From Tricholoma matsutake (Eukaryota; Basidiomycota; Agaricomycetes; Agaricales; Tricholomataceae): a stretch of DNA of 64,000 bases. Position numbers and translations under genes: made by a program. This document shows, piece by piece, positions 34,068-44,282 of the stretch. The stretch's first letter is position 1. Each line of letters opens with the position of its first letter. The stretch covers positions 372,001-436,000 of the forward strand of contig AP026543.1 of assembly GCA_026075535.2 (NCBI GenBank). Reading direction: 5' to 3'. The notes under the pieces were generated by a model. It saw nothing but the letters and a program-made list of their open reading frames with translations, had not been told where the DNA came from and did no database searches.

Positions 34068-35269
34068 GAGGGACCGGTGAAGCTGAGCTTAAAATTGCAT
34101 GCAAATGCTTGTGATTGAAAAACACATGTGAAAGATGGTCCAAATGATCCTATCTTCCTTTCTTGGTATATAACTCTTTTGGGAATGGCTCAATGTAACA
34201 CATCACATCCATAATTATATTCAACGTTCTCTGCTCCTTCATTGTGAAAGATGTCAAATACACCTCATCAAGGATAGTTTTGACTCCAGGAGCCTCTGGA
34301 ACTCACCCAGAAAGACCCACAACCCCCTTCAGCTCCACCCAATCCGAATATGCCTGACCTGAACTTTGCTAGTCTTTGAAAACTCGGATCCAGGATCAAA
34401 TAGCCATGGGAACACAACCAATCCATGTTCTCAATCTCTATGGCAAGATGCAGAAGGTGGCCCTCGGGTGTTTTGAACAGTTGTTTGACAGTAGCAATAA
34501 TGTGTCGGGACGTCCCAGATGTTTGCATTTTGATATTATGAACGTGGGTCTGATGAAAAGTTGCATAAGCTAATGAAGAAGACAAAGACGTAACTTACAT
34601 TCCAGTAATTATCTTCCTGGGGAGTGTCATCATTGATTGCAATGGTGGGGATTCTGTAGTTTTTGTTGAAATTATCTGCCTGTGAAGGTGTTACAGATGA
34701 ACACCAGACATGCTCCAGCTGAAGTGCTAACTTGTGTGACCTGAAGCCATTTGAGAGGTGATATGGTAAGAGATACAAAATGGTTTGCTGGGTCGTTGAG
34801 AAGCAGGCTGAGAGCGATCAGAAGAGTTTTGCCGTTTCCAGTGCCGGCATCAACCAAAGAATCTTGTCTGTTGAATGTGGCCAAACATGCACGAAGTTGG
34901 AGCTCTTGAGGTACCTGAGTGCCACCAGTATTGAACTGCCCAGGAGAGTAGAGAAGCTTGATATGCCGTCGTCTTGTCATCCTTGCCCAATGTTGCCAAG
35001 TATGAGATAGGAAGTTTTTCAAGCGGGAGCATAGTAGAAACCAGTTCATGGACATCCTCAGCAGATAGGGAGCAAATCTCATCAAGTCTTTCTTGAAGCC
35101 TAGGTACATGGAAGGTGGCTATAGAGGCATAAGAAGTAGAAAATGTGTTGACACGTTGACATGATTGCACAGTTCCCAAAAGGGTTATTTACAAAAACAG
35201 GTGATGATTAAGCATTTTTTGATCACAATCATTTGCATGCGATTTTAAGCTCAGCTGTACTGGTCCCTA
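34068..35269. mobile_element. TA-flanked TIR element carrying a helicase fragment (1,202 bp)
   Basis: Inverted repeats of about 48 bp: the left end reads AGGGACCGGTGAAGCTGAGC then TTAAAATTGCATGCAAATG, and the right end reads the same with few changes on the opposite strand (AGGGACCAGTACAGCTGAGC). TA flanks it at 34066-34067 and 35270-35271. The left TA is shared with the neighbouring 710-bp element. The interior is filled by part of a DEAD-type helicase gene on the minus strand and no transposase, which suggests gene capture. Confidence 0.65.
34280..35179 (-). pseudogene. RecQ/DEAD-like helicase N-terminal fragment inside a TIR element
   Basis: Minus-strand fragment of a superfamily 2 helicase gene. 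Blocks in order: RLQERLDEICSLSAEDVHEL, VPQELQLRACLATFNRQDSL, the Walker A motif VDAGTGNGKTLLIAL, HFVSLTISPLKWLQ, and after an intron-like gap HIIATVKQLFKTPEGHLLHL. The fragment stops before the DEAH box and the second RecA lobe. A frameshift lies between 34990 and 34960 (before SPGQFNTGGTQVPQ). I recognise this as the N-terminal half of helicases that are abundant in Agaricomycetes. Because the fragment is enclosed by the inverted repeats of the 1.2-kb element, it looks like captured host sequence rather than a resident gene. Confidence 0.6.
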
Positions 35270-35271
35270 TA

Positions 35272-36533
35272 CATTGTGCTTGCCCATGTACTAGGGATCG
35301 GTCACCGGTCAGAGGTCTAGTCTGTGGGGTCATCATGAGGCTTTGTCAAGTTTCTGAGTTAGGCATGGTCCAAACTAAAACACGAGTATGTTTGAAGGTC
35401 ATTGTTTGATGAAATATTGGTACCATCATAAAGTTGAACAATAGACAAGACAGAAATAGCCTCAACTTAGAATGACGTTGCTTCTCAAAGGTGAGAATTT
35501 CTGTTTATGCTTTCATTCTCATTCCACCATCATTGTTATATATGCCCACAGTGGGCTACAGTGGGTAGGAATTCCAAATACTCTACGGTACTAATAAGAC
35601 TTGTTTCAAGGTTTTAATCATTCCCAAGTTCTGGAATAACATTGGGGTCGGCAAGATTCGGGTGATCGACACTGGAAACTTTTATTCTCATCCCAAGGTA
35701 AGTCAAATTTTCCTTATAAACTGACTAGTTTGTTTCTTTTACTGATATTCTGTCATCCACAGGCTTTTCCCACCTTTTCTACAATACTGTAACTATCCGC
35801 AATCAGAGCCAGTCCACTTACAATCCACCTTCCACAATCCTTTCAGGATTCACGAAACCTCTTTGTCCCTGGAAGTTTAGCTGATATTTGTTAGAGATTT
35901 GTGCTCCCAATCCCTCACAGATCTCATCTTTCTTGCTCATGTTGGCAAGGGGGATGATTACAGAAATGAAGTCAGTTGTCATTCTTTAAACTGCAACATG
36001 CATTCAATGCACTACTGTCCTGTTACATTCATTTTACTGATACACCTCTGTTCACAGCCAGTTTCTGAATGTTCATCACATCGGTATCTTAGGGTTATGA
36101 GCTTGCACTGTCTATTTGTGTAGTGATCTGGGCCTGTGGCCTAGACACTTTATATATATTTACATTTATGTACTATAGTTTTGACACTAAGCCACCAGTT
36201 CCTTTATAAGGGAACTGGTCCATAGTTAGTAGGGGACCTTTTTACCCCAAGCAAAATATATACATTATATGTGTTCTTGCTGTGGGTGATCTAAGTCAAT
36301 ATCCCTCTGCATTATATGTGTTCTTGCTGTGGGTGATCTAAGTCAATATCCCTCAGCTTTACTACACTTTTTTGAACATTAAAACTTGTATATAAACTAT
36401 TTTCTGCTCGACTTCGCGATTCGCAAATGTCAAAATAGTGCTGTAACATCAAAATTCGACCCTGATGCCACTGGCGACAGTTCATTACATTTCTTGATCT
36501 GCGACTTAACCCAGTTCCCTGCCCTTCTCAAAA
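35272..36533. other. Gap with a 47-bp tandem duplication
   Basis: No gene is supported. At 36263-36309 and 36310-36356 a 47-bp unit beginning CATTATATGTGTTCTTGCTG is present twice in perfect or near-perfect tandem. The frame 36386-36610 leads into the gag-like remnant that follows. Confidence 0.6.
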
Positions 36534-37487
36534 ATGACACCTGTCATGTCTTCTACCAAGGTGAAGAAGAAGACGAGCCATGTGAGACAGAGGGCTGGTT
36601 TGGACACTGAACCTCCTGGCAATGATCCATCAGACCCAACAGATGGGAATCTGTTGGGTGCCATCGAAGAAGCAGAAGAAGAGTTGATGTCAAGGATGTT
36701 GACTCAGGGCACAAGGGAAAAATCCAGCTCTATCTCTCCTCCACCATCTCTGGGTCCTCGAACTCCAGAGAACGTGCCCCAGGCTCCCACATCATCCAAT
36801 GCTTGCAAATTCATATCGCAACGTCAGACTTCTGCACACTTGTCTCTGGGACCAGTGCAACCCCTTCGCCTCCCCCCATGGGTGGGCAAGCAGACAAAAA
36901 TGACGAGAGGAGAAGAAGCCAGAAAAGATATCCTCCCCTGGAAGGGAGGAGATACAAGCCACCCAGTTTGCCTCCTTGGCCCATGACCTCATTCACGGTC
37001 ACCTGGATCAGACCAGTTATGATCCCTCTTGTCTTGAGAGGGAACTCAAGGCTTTGGCCATGGGTTTCTCGGATCAGATCCATCGAGAATCTGATGAACC
37101 AGCATGAGCGGTCTCCCAAGGGGCACCTGCCACTCAGTTGGCACCAAAAAAGATGGTGCACTACAACAGGGCCAGCAAGGTGGCCCTCCAATGATTCAGA
37201 GATGAAGCTATCCGTGAAGGACAGCACACCAATATCCCTGACCAGGGTATTCGGTTTGACCATGAGGGATTTCCCTTCGAGGAAACCAGTCCTCCTCGGG
37301 AGCCTAAACAAACCCCGGGTCCTCAGCCTTCTCAACATGGGCATGGGGAAAGGGACAACACTACTGGACATGGAGGATCCAGGAGAAATGGAGATGCAGG
37401 AGATGGAGGAGATTCTCCTTCATCTGGAAGCAATAGTGATGAGGAAGATATGCCTCCTCCTAGCAATGAGGAGGATGAAATCGCGCG
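36534..37487 (+). pseudogene. Gag-like retroelement ORF, CpG-decayed
   Basis: Plus-strand remnant of a gag-like protein. Blocks, across frame changes: DPTDGNLLGAIEEAEEELMS, SRMLTQGTREKSSS, TSDFCTLVSGTSATPSPPPM, HDLIHGHLDQTSYDPSCLER, ELKALAMGFSDQI, VHYNRASKVALQ, FRDEAIREGQHTNIPDQG and a Gly/Asp/Ser-rich acidic end. Two TGA codons interrupt the reading (after ESDEPA and after KVALQ), the second where Arg is expected. I know this gag-like type from Agaricomycetes. The last frame runs without interruption into a piece of Ty3 pol at 37488 (separate entry), forming a chimera. Confidence 0.55.
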
Positions 37488-38370
37488 AAAGGGAGTAGTA
37501 TGGAGGTGGGGAGAGCAGCAGCAGACAGTGTTTGAGGAGTTGAAGAGGAAGTTTGTGGAGGGACCAATATTAGCCCCAGTAGATTTCACATGCCCTTTGC
37601 AAGTGGAATCAGATGCATCCAATTTTGCTACTGGAGCAGTATTATCAATGCTGTGTGAAGATGACAAATGGCATCCTTGTGCATACTTGTCAAAAGGGTT
37701 GAATGATGTGGAGAGGAATTATGATGTGCATGACAAAGAGATGTTGGGGATAACACGAGCATTGGAGGCATGGAGGCATTATTTGGAGGGATGTATGCAT
37801 CAGATTGAGATCTGGACGGATCATCAAAATCTGCAATACTTCATGTCCACTAAAAAGCTTAATCACCGGCAAGCACGTTGGGCACTATTCCTATCGCGTT
37901 TCAAACCCGAATACTTTTGCATTTGCGCTATGCATCAAGGGCATCTATTAATAGATAGCTCGGAAATGGAAATGTTGTCTAAAATTAGACAATGTTTGGA
38001 AATGGATGATGAAGTAGTGGAAGCCGTGAAAGCTCTGAAGGGAGAGAAGAAAGGTAATATCAAAGGAGATGAATGGGTTGAGGAACAAGGGTTGGTGTTG
38101 TTTCGAGGAAAAGTGTATGTACCAAAGGATCAGGATTTGCAAAGGCAGATTGTCCGGTTACATCACAATACGCCGATTGCCGGACACCCAGGAAGATGGA
38201 AGACATTGGAATTAGTAATGAGAAATTATTGGTGGCCCGGAATTTCAAAGTATGTGTTGGGGTATGTGGATGGATGTGATACATGCATGAGGGGGAAGAA
38301 ATTTCCAGAGAAACCTGCAGGAAAATTAATGTGGAACACAATCGAAGAGGAGTCAGTTGCCTGTGATTGA
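37450..38370 (+). pseudogene. Chimeric ORF: gag-like tail fused to Ty3-A RNase H and integrase zinc domain
   Basis: A 306-codon open frame. The first ~13 codons belong to the gag-like protein (DMPPPSNEEDEIAR). From about 37488 to 38332 the sequence is a near copy of Ty3-A positions 50986-51940: RNase H (VESDASNFATGAVLSM, the catalytic Asp block; YDVHDKEMLGI; IWTDHQNLQYF) and the integrase HHCC zinc domain (LHHNTPIAGHPGRWKT, then CDTCMRGKKFPEKPAGKL). Relative to Ty3-A, about 120 bp between WALFLSRF and KPEYF are missing, with TCAA at both edges, so a microhomology deletion is likely. The reading stays open where Ty3-A has a TAA (51697-51699). No LTR flanks the fragment. It ends in unrelated sequence at about 38333. 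Confidence 0.75.
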
Positions 38371-39290
38371 ATTGACAGATTACACTTCATAACTTGACTG
38401 TGGCACACTGGCATTAGAGAAGGAATGAAAAGAACAGATGAAAAAAAATCTACCTAATCCAGATCAGGAAACAAAAAATGGCAAAAGGGGTGTTGGTTGT
38501 AAACCAGACTGAGAGAGAGAGGGAAATCAGAAAATATAGTGGCCAGCATATGGGTTGAATCTTCAGTAACGATGAAAAGAAGAATCAAATATGGACATGA
38601 TGCTGTCAATAATATGACAGCCATAAAAGAAGCTTCTCTATAAGGATTTCCTTCCATATCCCCATGTGCTAGACACCAATAAAGATGCCTTTACAAAGCT
38701 ATCACTGCCATCAGCCCCAAATAAGAATGAAGTTTCATGCACAAAAAGAACCATAAATGCGACCATAGTGAACACAAATGGTTCACCACCAATGCAAAAC
38801 ATTGGCCCTGCTATACCCACCTGATGGGTTGGTGACCACATGATTGAGAGACGATGTGCTGTGTGCAGTAATTCTCCCATAAAAGGAATAATTCAGACCT
38901 TCAGGCATAACAACACCAGACCTGAATAATCCATCCTGTATAGTCACATCCATGATTGTGCAGTCATCTGATTGCACACCATTGTAGTGTTGCAAGGGAA
39001 TAGGTTGACCATGCTATAAATCACAATCATGTGCCTCACTACAGATGTACTGCCGAGAATGGCTCACTACTTAGTCACAGGATTGAATGAAGACAAGCTG
39101 AACATACAAAAACTAATACCACGTGTGGATGGAGTAACAATGCATTAGTTTTGAAGGCTTCAAGGAAGCATGTCGACATGGGTCATCATTACAATACAGT
39201 CAGGTAATAGACAACACTGGTAATGTTGTAAACAATCACAGTGCCAAAGTAATTAGTAGAAGTTGTGGACAGTACAAATACCAGTTAGAT
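38371..39290. other. Gap, unassigned minus-strand open frames
   Basis: Minus-strand frames at 38995-38783 (VVMPEGLNYSFYGRI) and 38880-38638 (hydrophobic, FTMVAFMVLFVHETSFLF) overlap and look like remnants of one decayed protein with a membrane segment. I recognise no family. No other feature was found. Confidence 0.35.
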
Positions 39291-39296
39291 GGAACA

Positions 39297-39560
39297 GATC
39301 ACATGACTGACAGTGGTTGTACTCATGAGAGCGAGATACAAGATAGCCAAACAAGTGACCATGAATCCACATTACTTACTTGGAAGAGATCACATGACTG
39401 AAAGTGGTTGTACTCATGAGATCGAGATACAAGACAGCCAAACAAGTGACCATGAATCCACATTACTCGGAAGAGAGCATATGACTGAAAGCAGTTGTAC
39501 TCATGAGATTGAGACTCAGATAGCCAAACAAGTGACCATGAATCCAGATTACTTATCAGT
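39297..39560 (+). repeat. About 90-bp tandem repeat, 3 copies
   Basis: Units start near 39297, 39388 and 39476 (91 and 88 bp apart). Each has the core ATCACATGACTGA followed by GTTGTACTCATGAGA and then AGCCAAACAAGTGACCATGA. The core recurs in a second array at 43430-43650. The tandem frame is partly open but no protein is inferred. Confidence 0.85.
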
Positions 39561-40374
39561 CTCTGAAGCATAAAATGTTAAATAGAAATCCGATTGATGG
39601 TTAGGTATTTTCTCGTTCTCGGATTGCCCATCCCGATGTGTAATTGACCGCCTGTGGTGTCCTTCCAATATTGTCCAGCCTGTTTGTATCCACTTTAGTC
39701 ACTCAGAAATCGCATACGAACATGTCGTTTGGTAGGAAGCTACCTGTCTACTCCAGAACCAGCCTCCTGCTCCTGGGTGCAGCACAGACAGTATGCACAT
39801 GGACAACACATCAAATTGCTATATCTGCCCCCCCCCCCCAAGTCATGTTGAACTCCACCTCAAAATTGCAAATAACAGTACCAGTAGATGCTCGGAAGAT
39901 GCTTGGATGCCCGTGTAGTGGAGAATTTGCCAGACTCGCCAGGTACAGCAATCCTAATACCTCGCTTCCATCTCCTGCTCACCACCTCAAAGCTGCCCTG
40001 TGAAAAAACCAGCCTAACTGTGAATGCCACCAATGAACACAGGACAATATGCCTTTGTTGGACATGGACATTGAGGTGTTAGGTTGATCATAAGTATTAG
40101 TGCACTATTAGTTCTCAGTTTCGCTAGGCGATTTACTCGGTAGTGGTGTTTTTGATGTTTGACTTATGGTCAACTTGTTTGGGTCAACTGTGGTCAGATT
40201 TCTCTTGTAGTTAAATTCAACTATACAACATCAAGCGACTGTCTGACTACTGCCACTATCACTAAGATTCAAGTTGCCTCTGCTCTCTCACTTACCTTGT
40301 ATCCTACTCTGTATGTTCTTTCATTCTTCATTCTATCTCACCAATGACTGATTCTCATCTGATTTACTTCAGCC
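39561..40374. other. Gap, nothing recognised
   Basis: Only weak open frames (39644-40003, 40159-40347), none with a motif. A C10 run lies near 39830. It ends at the TIR element. Confidence 0.5.
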
Positions 40375-40663
40375 TTACAGCCATTTGTGGAACTTTGGGT
40401 GTGGCCAATTTTTTTTTTCAAAAATTCTCAGGAGTTAAGTTCGAATAGTAATCGACCTGTAGCTCATGCAGTAGTGGACCTATAGCTATGAGAATAGTAT
40501 ATTTGGACTTGGCTTGACATACACTACAAGTATGTACCATAAAAAATGTAAAAATTACAGTTTCAAAAAAGTCAGTTTTGTCAGCTTCATCAGTAGACAC
40601 ACGACATGACTTTCTTTTACCTCCAGCAAGTGTATTCCACTCAGACATCTTGTACAACCTGTC

Positions 40664-41052
40664 ATGCCTCGCAAGAAGCCTCCTGTCCCAGTGCAAATGC
40701 ATTACTCCATGGATCTAAAGTGGTGTGTCATCCATCAAGCATACACGTTACACAAGCACTCCAAAGATATTGCCACTGATCTCAACATGCTTCTACGGGT
40801 TGTACAATGTGTGGAGAAGACATGGCAAGAAGTTGGATAAGTTTGTAGGGATAGAAAGTACATGGGGAGAACACCACTTCTGTCTATGGGAGAAACTCAG
40901 GTGCATCACACTACTCAGATGTATGAGGGCTATCCTCTGACTATGTGTCTCAGTTCATGTTGGCATTGCTTGAACACACTCCTGGTAAATCACCGCAAGA
41001 GCCTCTTCAAAGGTTACAGCATGTGTCAAGGTCCTGGGCTGTGCCCCGTCAC
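40664..41052 (+). pseudogene. Tc1/mariner-like transposase, N-terminal DNA-binding part only
   Basis: Starts MPRKKPPVPVQMHYSMDLKW and continues CVIHQAYTLHKHSKDIATDL and NMLLRVVQCVEKTWQEVG: a helix-turn-helix of the IS630/Tc1/mariner transposase style used to bind the inverted repeats. A TAA interrupts it, then CRDRKYMGRTPLLSM follows in frame; a frameshift leads to YVSQFMLALLEHTPG, the usual link to the catalytic domain. Downstream the catalytic DDE/D blocks are absent, replaced by unrelated sequence. The family normally has about 350 residues; here about 120 remain. It is the main reason to assign the surrounding TIR element to Tc1/mariner. Confidence 0.65.
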
Positions 41053-41117
41053 CAGTAGATTGTGGGATCAGAAGGACTATATCTGATATAGTGTTAGTAA
41101 CAGTGAGTGCTAAGCTG

Positions 41118-41675
41118 TTAGTTTGACAACTTACTCAAATCCTCTGGTTTTGGTGACTTTTCCACTGCCTTGGCCTTCGATTTTTGTCCAGGCTTCTTGC
41201 AATCTTTTGCAGATGGTGCTGCTGTGATGGCAACTGGTGAATCTGACAGATCAATGTCAGATGACACACCTGGATCGCTCAGCCCCTCGATCCTCTCATC
41301 ATCGGCTGGCTGAGACAGATTCTTGCATGTCTTTTTTAATGGAGGGGCTTCAGAGATTGATGAGACCAGGGGTGGTGTCCAGTTATCCTCAGTTGTTGCC
41401 TCATGTGGCTCAGGCTCGAAGTTTTCTGTAGGATCAGCCATTACCTCATCCATTGAGTCATCCAAGTGATCAGCAACAACGCGCTTTGACAATGGATGAG
41501 CTGGCAGCATAATTTTGAGCACAGAAATTAGCCTCTTTGCGCTTCTCGACACCTGCTGGATGGTCATCCATAGAGGTAGAAGAATAGGGAGTAGTGAAAT
41601 TCGACCGCCCAAATCATCATTCTGAAAATTTACATTTTGATCATTTTGATGGTACAGTCTTATAGCGCACATCAA
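41118..41675 (-). CDS. Open frame of 185 codons inside the Tc1/mariner-like element
   Basis: A minus-strand open frame without stops. The product is low-complexity: acidic and Pro/Ser-rich in the middle (DDSMDEVMADPTENFEPEP) and Lys-rich at the end (KKPGQKSKAKAVEKSPKPED). I recognise no domain. It lies between the transposase remnant and the right inverted repeat, so it may be captured host sequence or a by-product of composition. Its N-terminal residues overlap the inner edge of the right inverted repeat, so the true start is probably internal. CpG content is low. Confidence 0.3.
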   Translation of the reverse strand: MMCAIRLYHQNDQNVNFQNDDLGGRISLLPILLPLWMTIQQVSRSAKRLISVLKIMLPAHPLSKRVVADHLDDSMDEVMADPTENFEPEPHEATTEDNWTPPLVSSISEAPPLKKTCKNLSQPADDERIEGLSDPGVSSDIDLSDSPVAITAAPSAKDCKKPGQKSKAKAVEKSPKPEDLSKLSN

Positions 41676-41814
41676 AGGGACTCTAAATATGCTATTCTTG
41701 TAGCTACAGGTGCACTACTGAGTGAGCTACAGGTCGATTACTATTTGAACCTAACTCCTGAGAATTTTTGAAAAAAAAAATCGGCCACGCCCTAAGTTCC
41801 ACAAATGGCTGTAA

Positions 41815-43425
41815 TGTTGTTCCCTATTTTTGCTATTCACAAGTTCCTACCCAGATTCTCCATTGTTCGCTTTCTGGCATACTGGCGCATCCATGCAGCA
41901 ATTGGTCAATACCAGGCCCACATTACCTCTCATATAGGAAATCTGGGACTTTTCCACTGGGTTATTTGGTATGTCGTTCATTATTTCCTTTGTTTCTTGG
42001 ATCTAAATGGCTCCTTAAGCCGTAATCTGCATGAATCACCCACAGGTTCATGGAAGGCGAGGCACTGCTGCCACTGGATGGTATGAGCATTTCAACAAGG
42101 ACACTCCCACTTCACCCTCCACGTCTACCCTATTGTCTTGTTACCTGAGGCATACCCAAATGGTGGGCAGTACTGGGCTTCTCACACCCTATTTCGCAAC
42201 CAATATTGCAAGCTTTGATTGGCATGAGTTATTCATTCATCTTTTGTGTAATTTACTTATCATATATTTTCTTAGAAAACCGTGGAGTGTACAAAAACCA
42301 TGATCGAAGGGAGTGATATTTGTGAGTTTCATTTGATATACAGTTAGAATCCTCATCCTGACCTTGAGTTTCAGGTTTGCATGTAGATGATTTTGTAAAA
42401 TGATGTTACTAGTATGACAGAAGACGTTAATCATTATGATGAGAGGGTCCACAAATGCAAACATTCAAATTAAGTGTTCCAATGCATCTCCCTGCTAACA
42501 TGTCTGAATTCTTGATGTTTTCAGGTCAGATGGATCCACATACAAACTATCAGCCTGCAACACAGTCATTTGGGATCATGTCTGATGGCCAAGTTTTATT
42601 TTCATATTCATTCTTTGCAGTCGCTGATATGTGATGCATCTTCCAAAGCCTCAATGACCTGAAGCTGTAGCTTCCAGACTGCACCTTGAGTTGAAGTTGA
42701 TACAAGATGATGCTGGCCAAAAGTCAGGAGTCTGACTGGACAGTCATGTACCTGTGCTGCTGTTATCTCCGAATCATGGAGGGAAGGTGAAGGATTCTTC
42801 TAGGGGCGTTAAATTTTGTAAGTTTATTTTGCTCCATGGGATATGTTGACTTACTAATGTTGGTTTTTTGCATCTTAGGAAGGAGTGGAGGGTGAGATAA
42901 GAAGATGAGATGGCGACGAGGGTCATGTATTTTCTCTCCAGGCACAAGGGAAACAGGTGGTAGGCTAACCAGGAATTCATTGTATGCATGGTATTTTGCT
43001 TTTCTATGATCATAGCTGGTAACTCTGAACATATCTACATGTGACATGTCTAAACTAGAGAAATCTGCATGTATATATCACCTGCATGCTGCTGATGGGA
43101 AGCACCACCATATACCCTGCTTGATGTCCAGAGGCGGAACTATATGGCCCTCCATAAGAAACCAACACAGATGTGGTTATGCAGGCCTTTGGCCCTATGG
43201 TTCCCCAGTTTGTCAGGATGGTGGGAGGTGAAAGAAAGGGAGGAGAGAACAGGAAAGCAACAAGGGACAGGCAAGAGGGGGGGGAGGGGACCACTTGCAT
43301 ACATGACCATGTCTGCAGAGGGAAGAGGGAGAGGCAACACATAGTTAAGACCTTGTGTGATGTCAGGTGACTGGTGAGCTTTTGGAGAGGTGGAGATGGG
43401 CCATGGGAACTGGTTGCAGAAGATA
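41815..43425. other. Gap, nothing recognised
   Basis: Small open frames on both strands (for example 41805-42086 plus and 43140-43460 minus) overlap each other and show no motif. A G-rich tract lies near 43270-43300. The region is CpG-poor. Confidence 0.5.
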
Positions 43426-43429
43426 GAGG

Positions 43430-43650
43430 GAATCACATGACTCACTGCAGTTGTACTCACTTGACATAGAGATATATAAAAGATGAGTATTTAATGGAGA
43501 GAATCACATGGCTCACTGCAGTTGTACTCACTTGAGATATAGATATACAAAAGATGAGTAATGGAGAGAATCACATGACTCACAGCAGTTGTACTCATTT
43601 GAGATATATGAAAGATGAGAAAATGGAGAGAATCACATGACTGACTGCAG
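43430..43650 (+). repeat. 65-75-bp tandem repeat, 4 copies, sharing the 39.3-kb core
   Basis: Four units each have the core AATCACATGACTCACTGCAG and GTTGTACTCA, followed by an ATAGATATA-rich spacer and AAAGATGAG. The core matches that of the array at 39297-39560 in the same orientation, though unit lengths and spacers differ. Confidence 0.8.
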
Positions 43651-43676
43651 TTGTATTAGAAGCAAGTAGAAATATA

Positions 43677-43793
43677 TATAGTGCCAACCAAACAAAGCCA
43701 AATGTATCTTTAAAATTGACCAATCAGATGAACTTATATAGTCACAACCAAATACAACCAAATGTGTCTAATAAAATTGACCAATCAGATGTC
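43677..43793 (+). repeat. Direct duplication of about 55 bp
   Basis: Two copies, each with AACCAAA then AACCAAATGT and AAAATTGACCAATCAGATG. They follow directly on the tandem array. Confidence 0.75.
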
Positions 43794-43829
43794 TCAATTA
43801 CACACAAGGGGACGTACTACCCGGTGCAT

Positions 43830-44257
43830 TTGGGAATACTGGTTAGAACTCTAAAGGGGGCTTATGTTAGCCTTCAACACTGGGACATCAGGAATGGTGG
43901 GATATAGTGCTCACCATTGTATACCTCTTTGTTGAGGCAGCAGGGGGCACCCAGAACATAGCGTTATAGGCTCTGCTTATAAGTATTTCTCTTATCTGCT
44001 TATCATTCTATTTTTAGAATTTTGATCAGCCACTCGGTGATCGGTAAGTGTCTTTATAATTTTGATTACTGATTGTTGTTTATGCCCAAGGCTGTGATTT
44101 AAATCACCCTCGGCCTTTGTCATGCTGTTTGTAATGACAGTGCGAGAAAACAGGACCCGAAGAGCTTATAAAAGCAAAACAGGATGCACTTGGATCCCCC
44201 AGTGCCTGTCATCCTATACGCCTTGCAAACTCTTCTGTAGGTTGTAGAATACACCTC
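43830..44257 (+). mobile_element. Penelope-like element, 3' end only (second copy)
   Basis: This segment is the reverse-complement partner of about 7309-7815: shared stretches include GATTTAAATCAC, AGAGCTTATAAAAGC, AGTGCCTGTC and CTTCTGTAGGTTGTAG. It ends at CCCTAACCCTAACC (44258-44271), the same telomere-type junction as copy 1 in the other orientation. It lacks any RT sequence. Many differences from copy 1 are CG in copy 1 versus TG or CA here, so this copy is older or more methylated. Confidence 0.8.
44152..44215 (+). ncRNA. Second, decayed hammerhead-like fold
   Basis: The same layout as 7351-7412: AGGAC, core CCGAAGA, hairpin GCTT-ATAA-AAGC, AAAA (G12 changed to A), stem III strands CAGG and CCTG, TC, then ATCCT pairing with AGGA. 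The core change at G12 should abolish cleavage. It shares the U4-to-C change with copy 1. Confidence 0.5.
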
Positions 44258-44271
44258 CCTAACCCTAACCG
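44258..44271 (-). repeat. Interstitial telomeric repeat at the second Penelope-like junction
   Basis: Two and a third TTAGGG units read on the minus strand and abut the element's 3' end, as at 7291-7308. Confidence 0.8.
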
Positions 44272-44282
44272 ATTTGGAAAGA

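Larger units (their letters stand above)
40378..41811. mobile_element. Tc1/mariner-like element with long inverted repeats (1,434 bp)
   Basis: Inverted repeats of roughly 150-200 bp. Both ends begin CAGCCATTTGTGGAACTT and continue through a T-run, CAAAAATTCTCAGGAGTTA, and TAGTAATCGACCTGTAGCTC. TA dinucleotides flank the ends (40376-40377 and 41812-41813), as expected for Tc1/mariner target duplication. Inside, a transposase N-terminus lies on the plus strand at 40664 and a Lys/Ser-rich frame lies on the minus strand. No DDE catalytic core was found, so the copy is not autonomous. Confidence 0.8.

Noticed and set aside
38450..38995. Minus-strand frames as a named membrane protein
   Set aside because: Some hydrophobic and motif-like stretches are present, but I could not connect them to any family, so no function is given.
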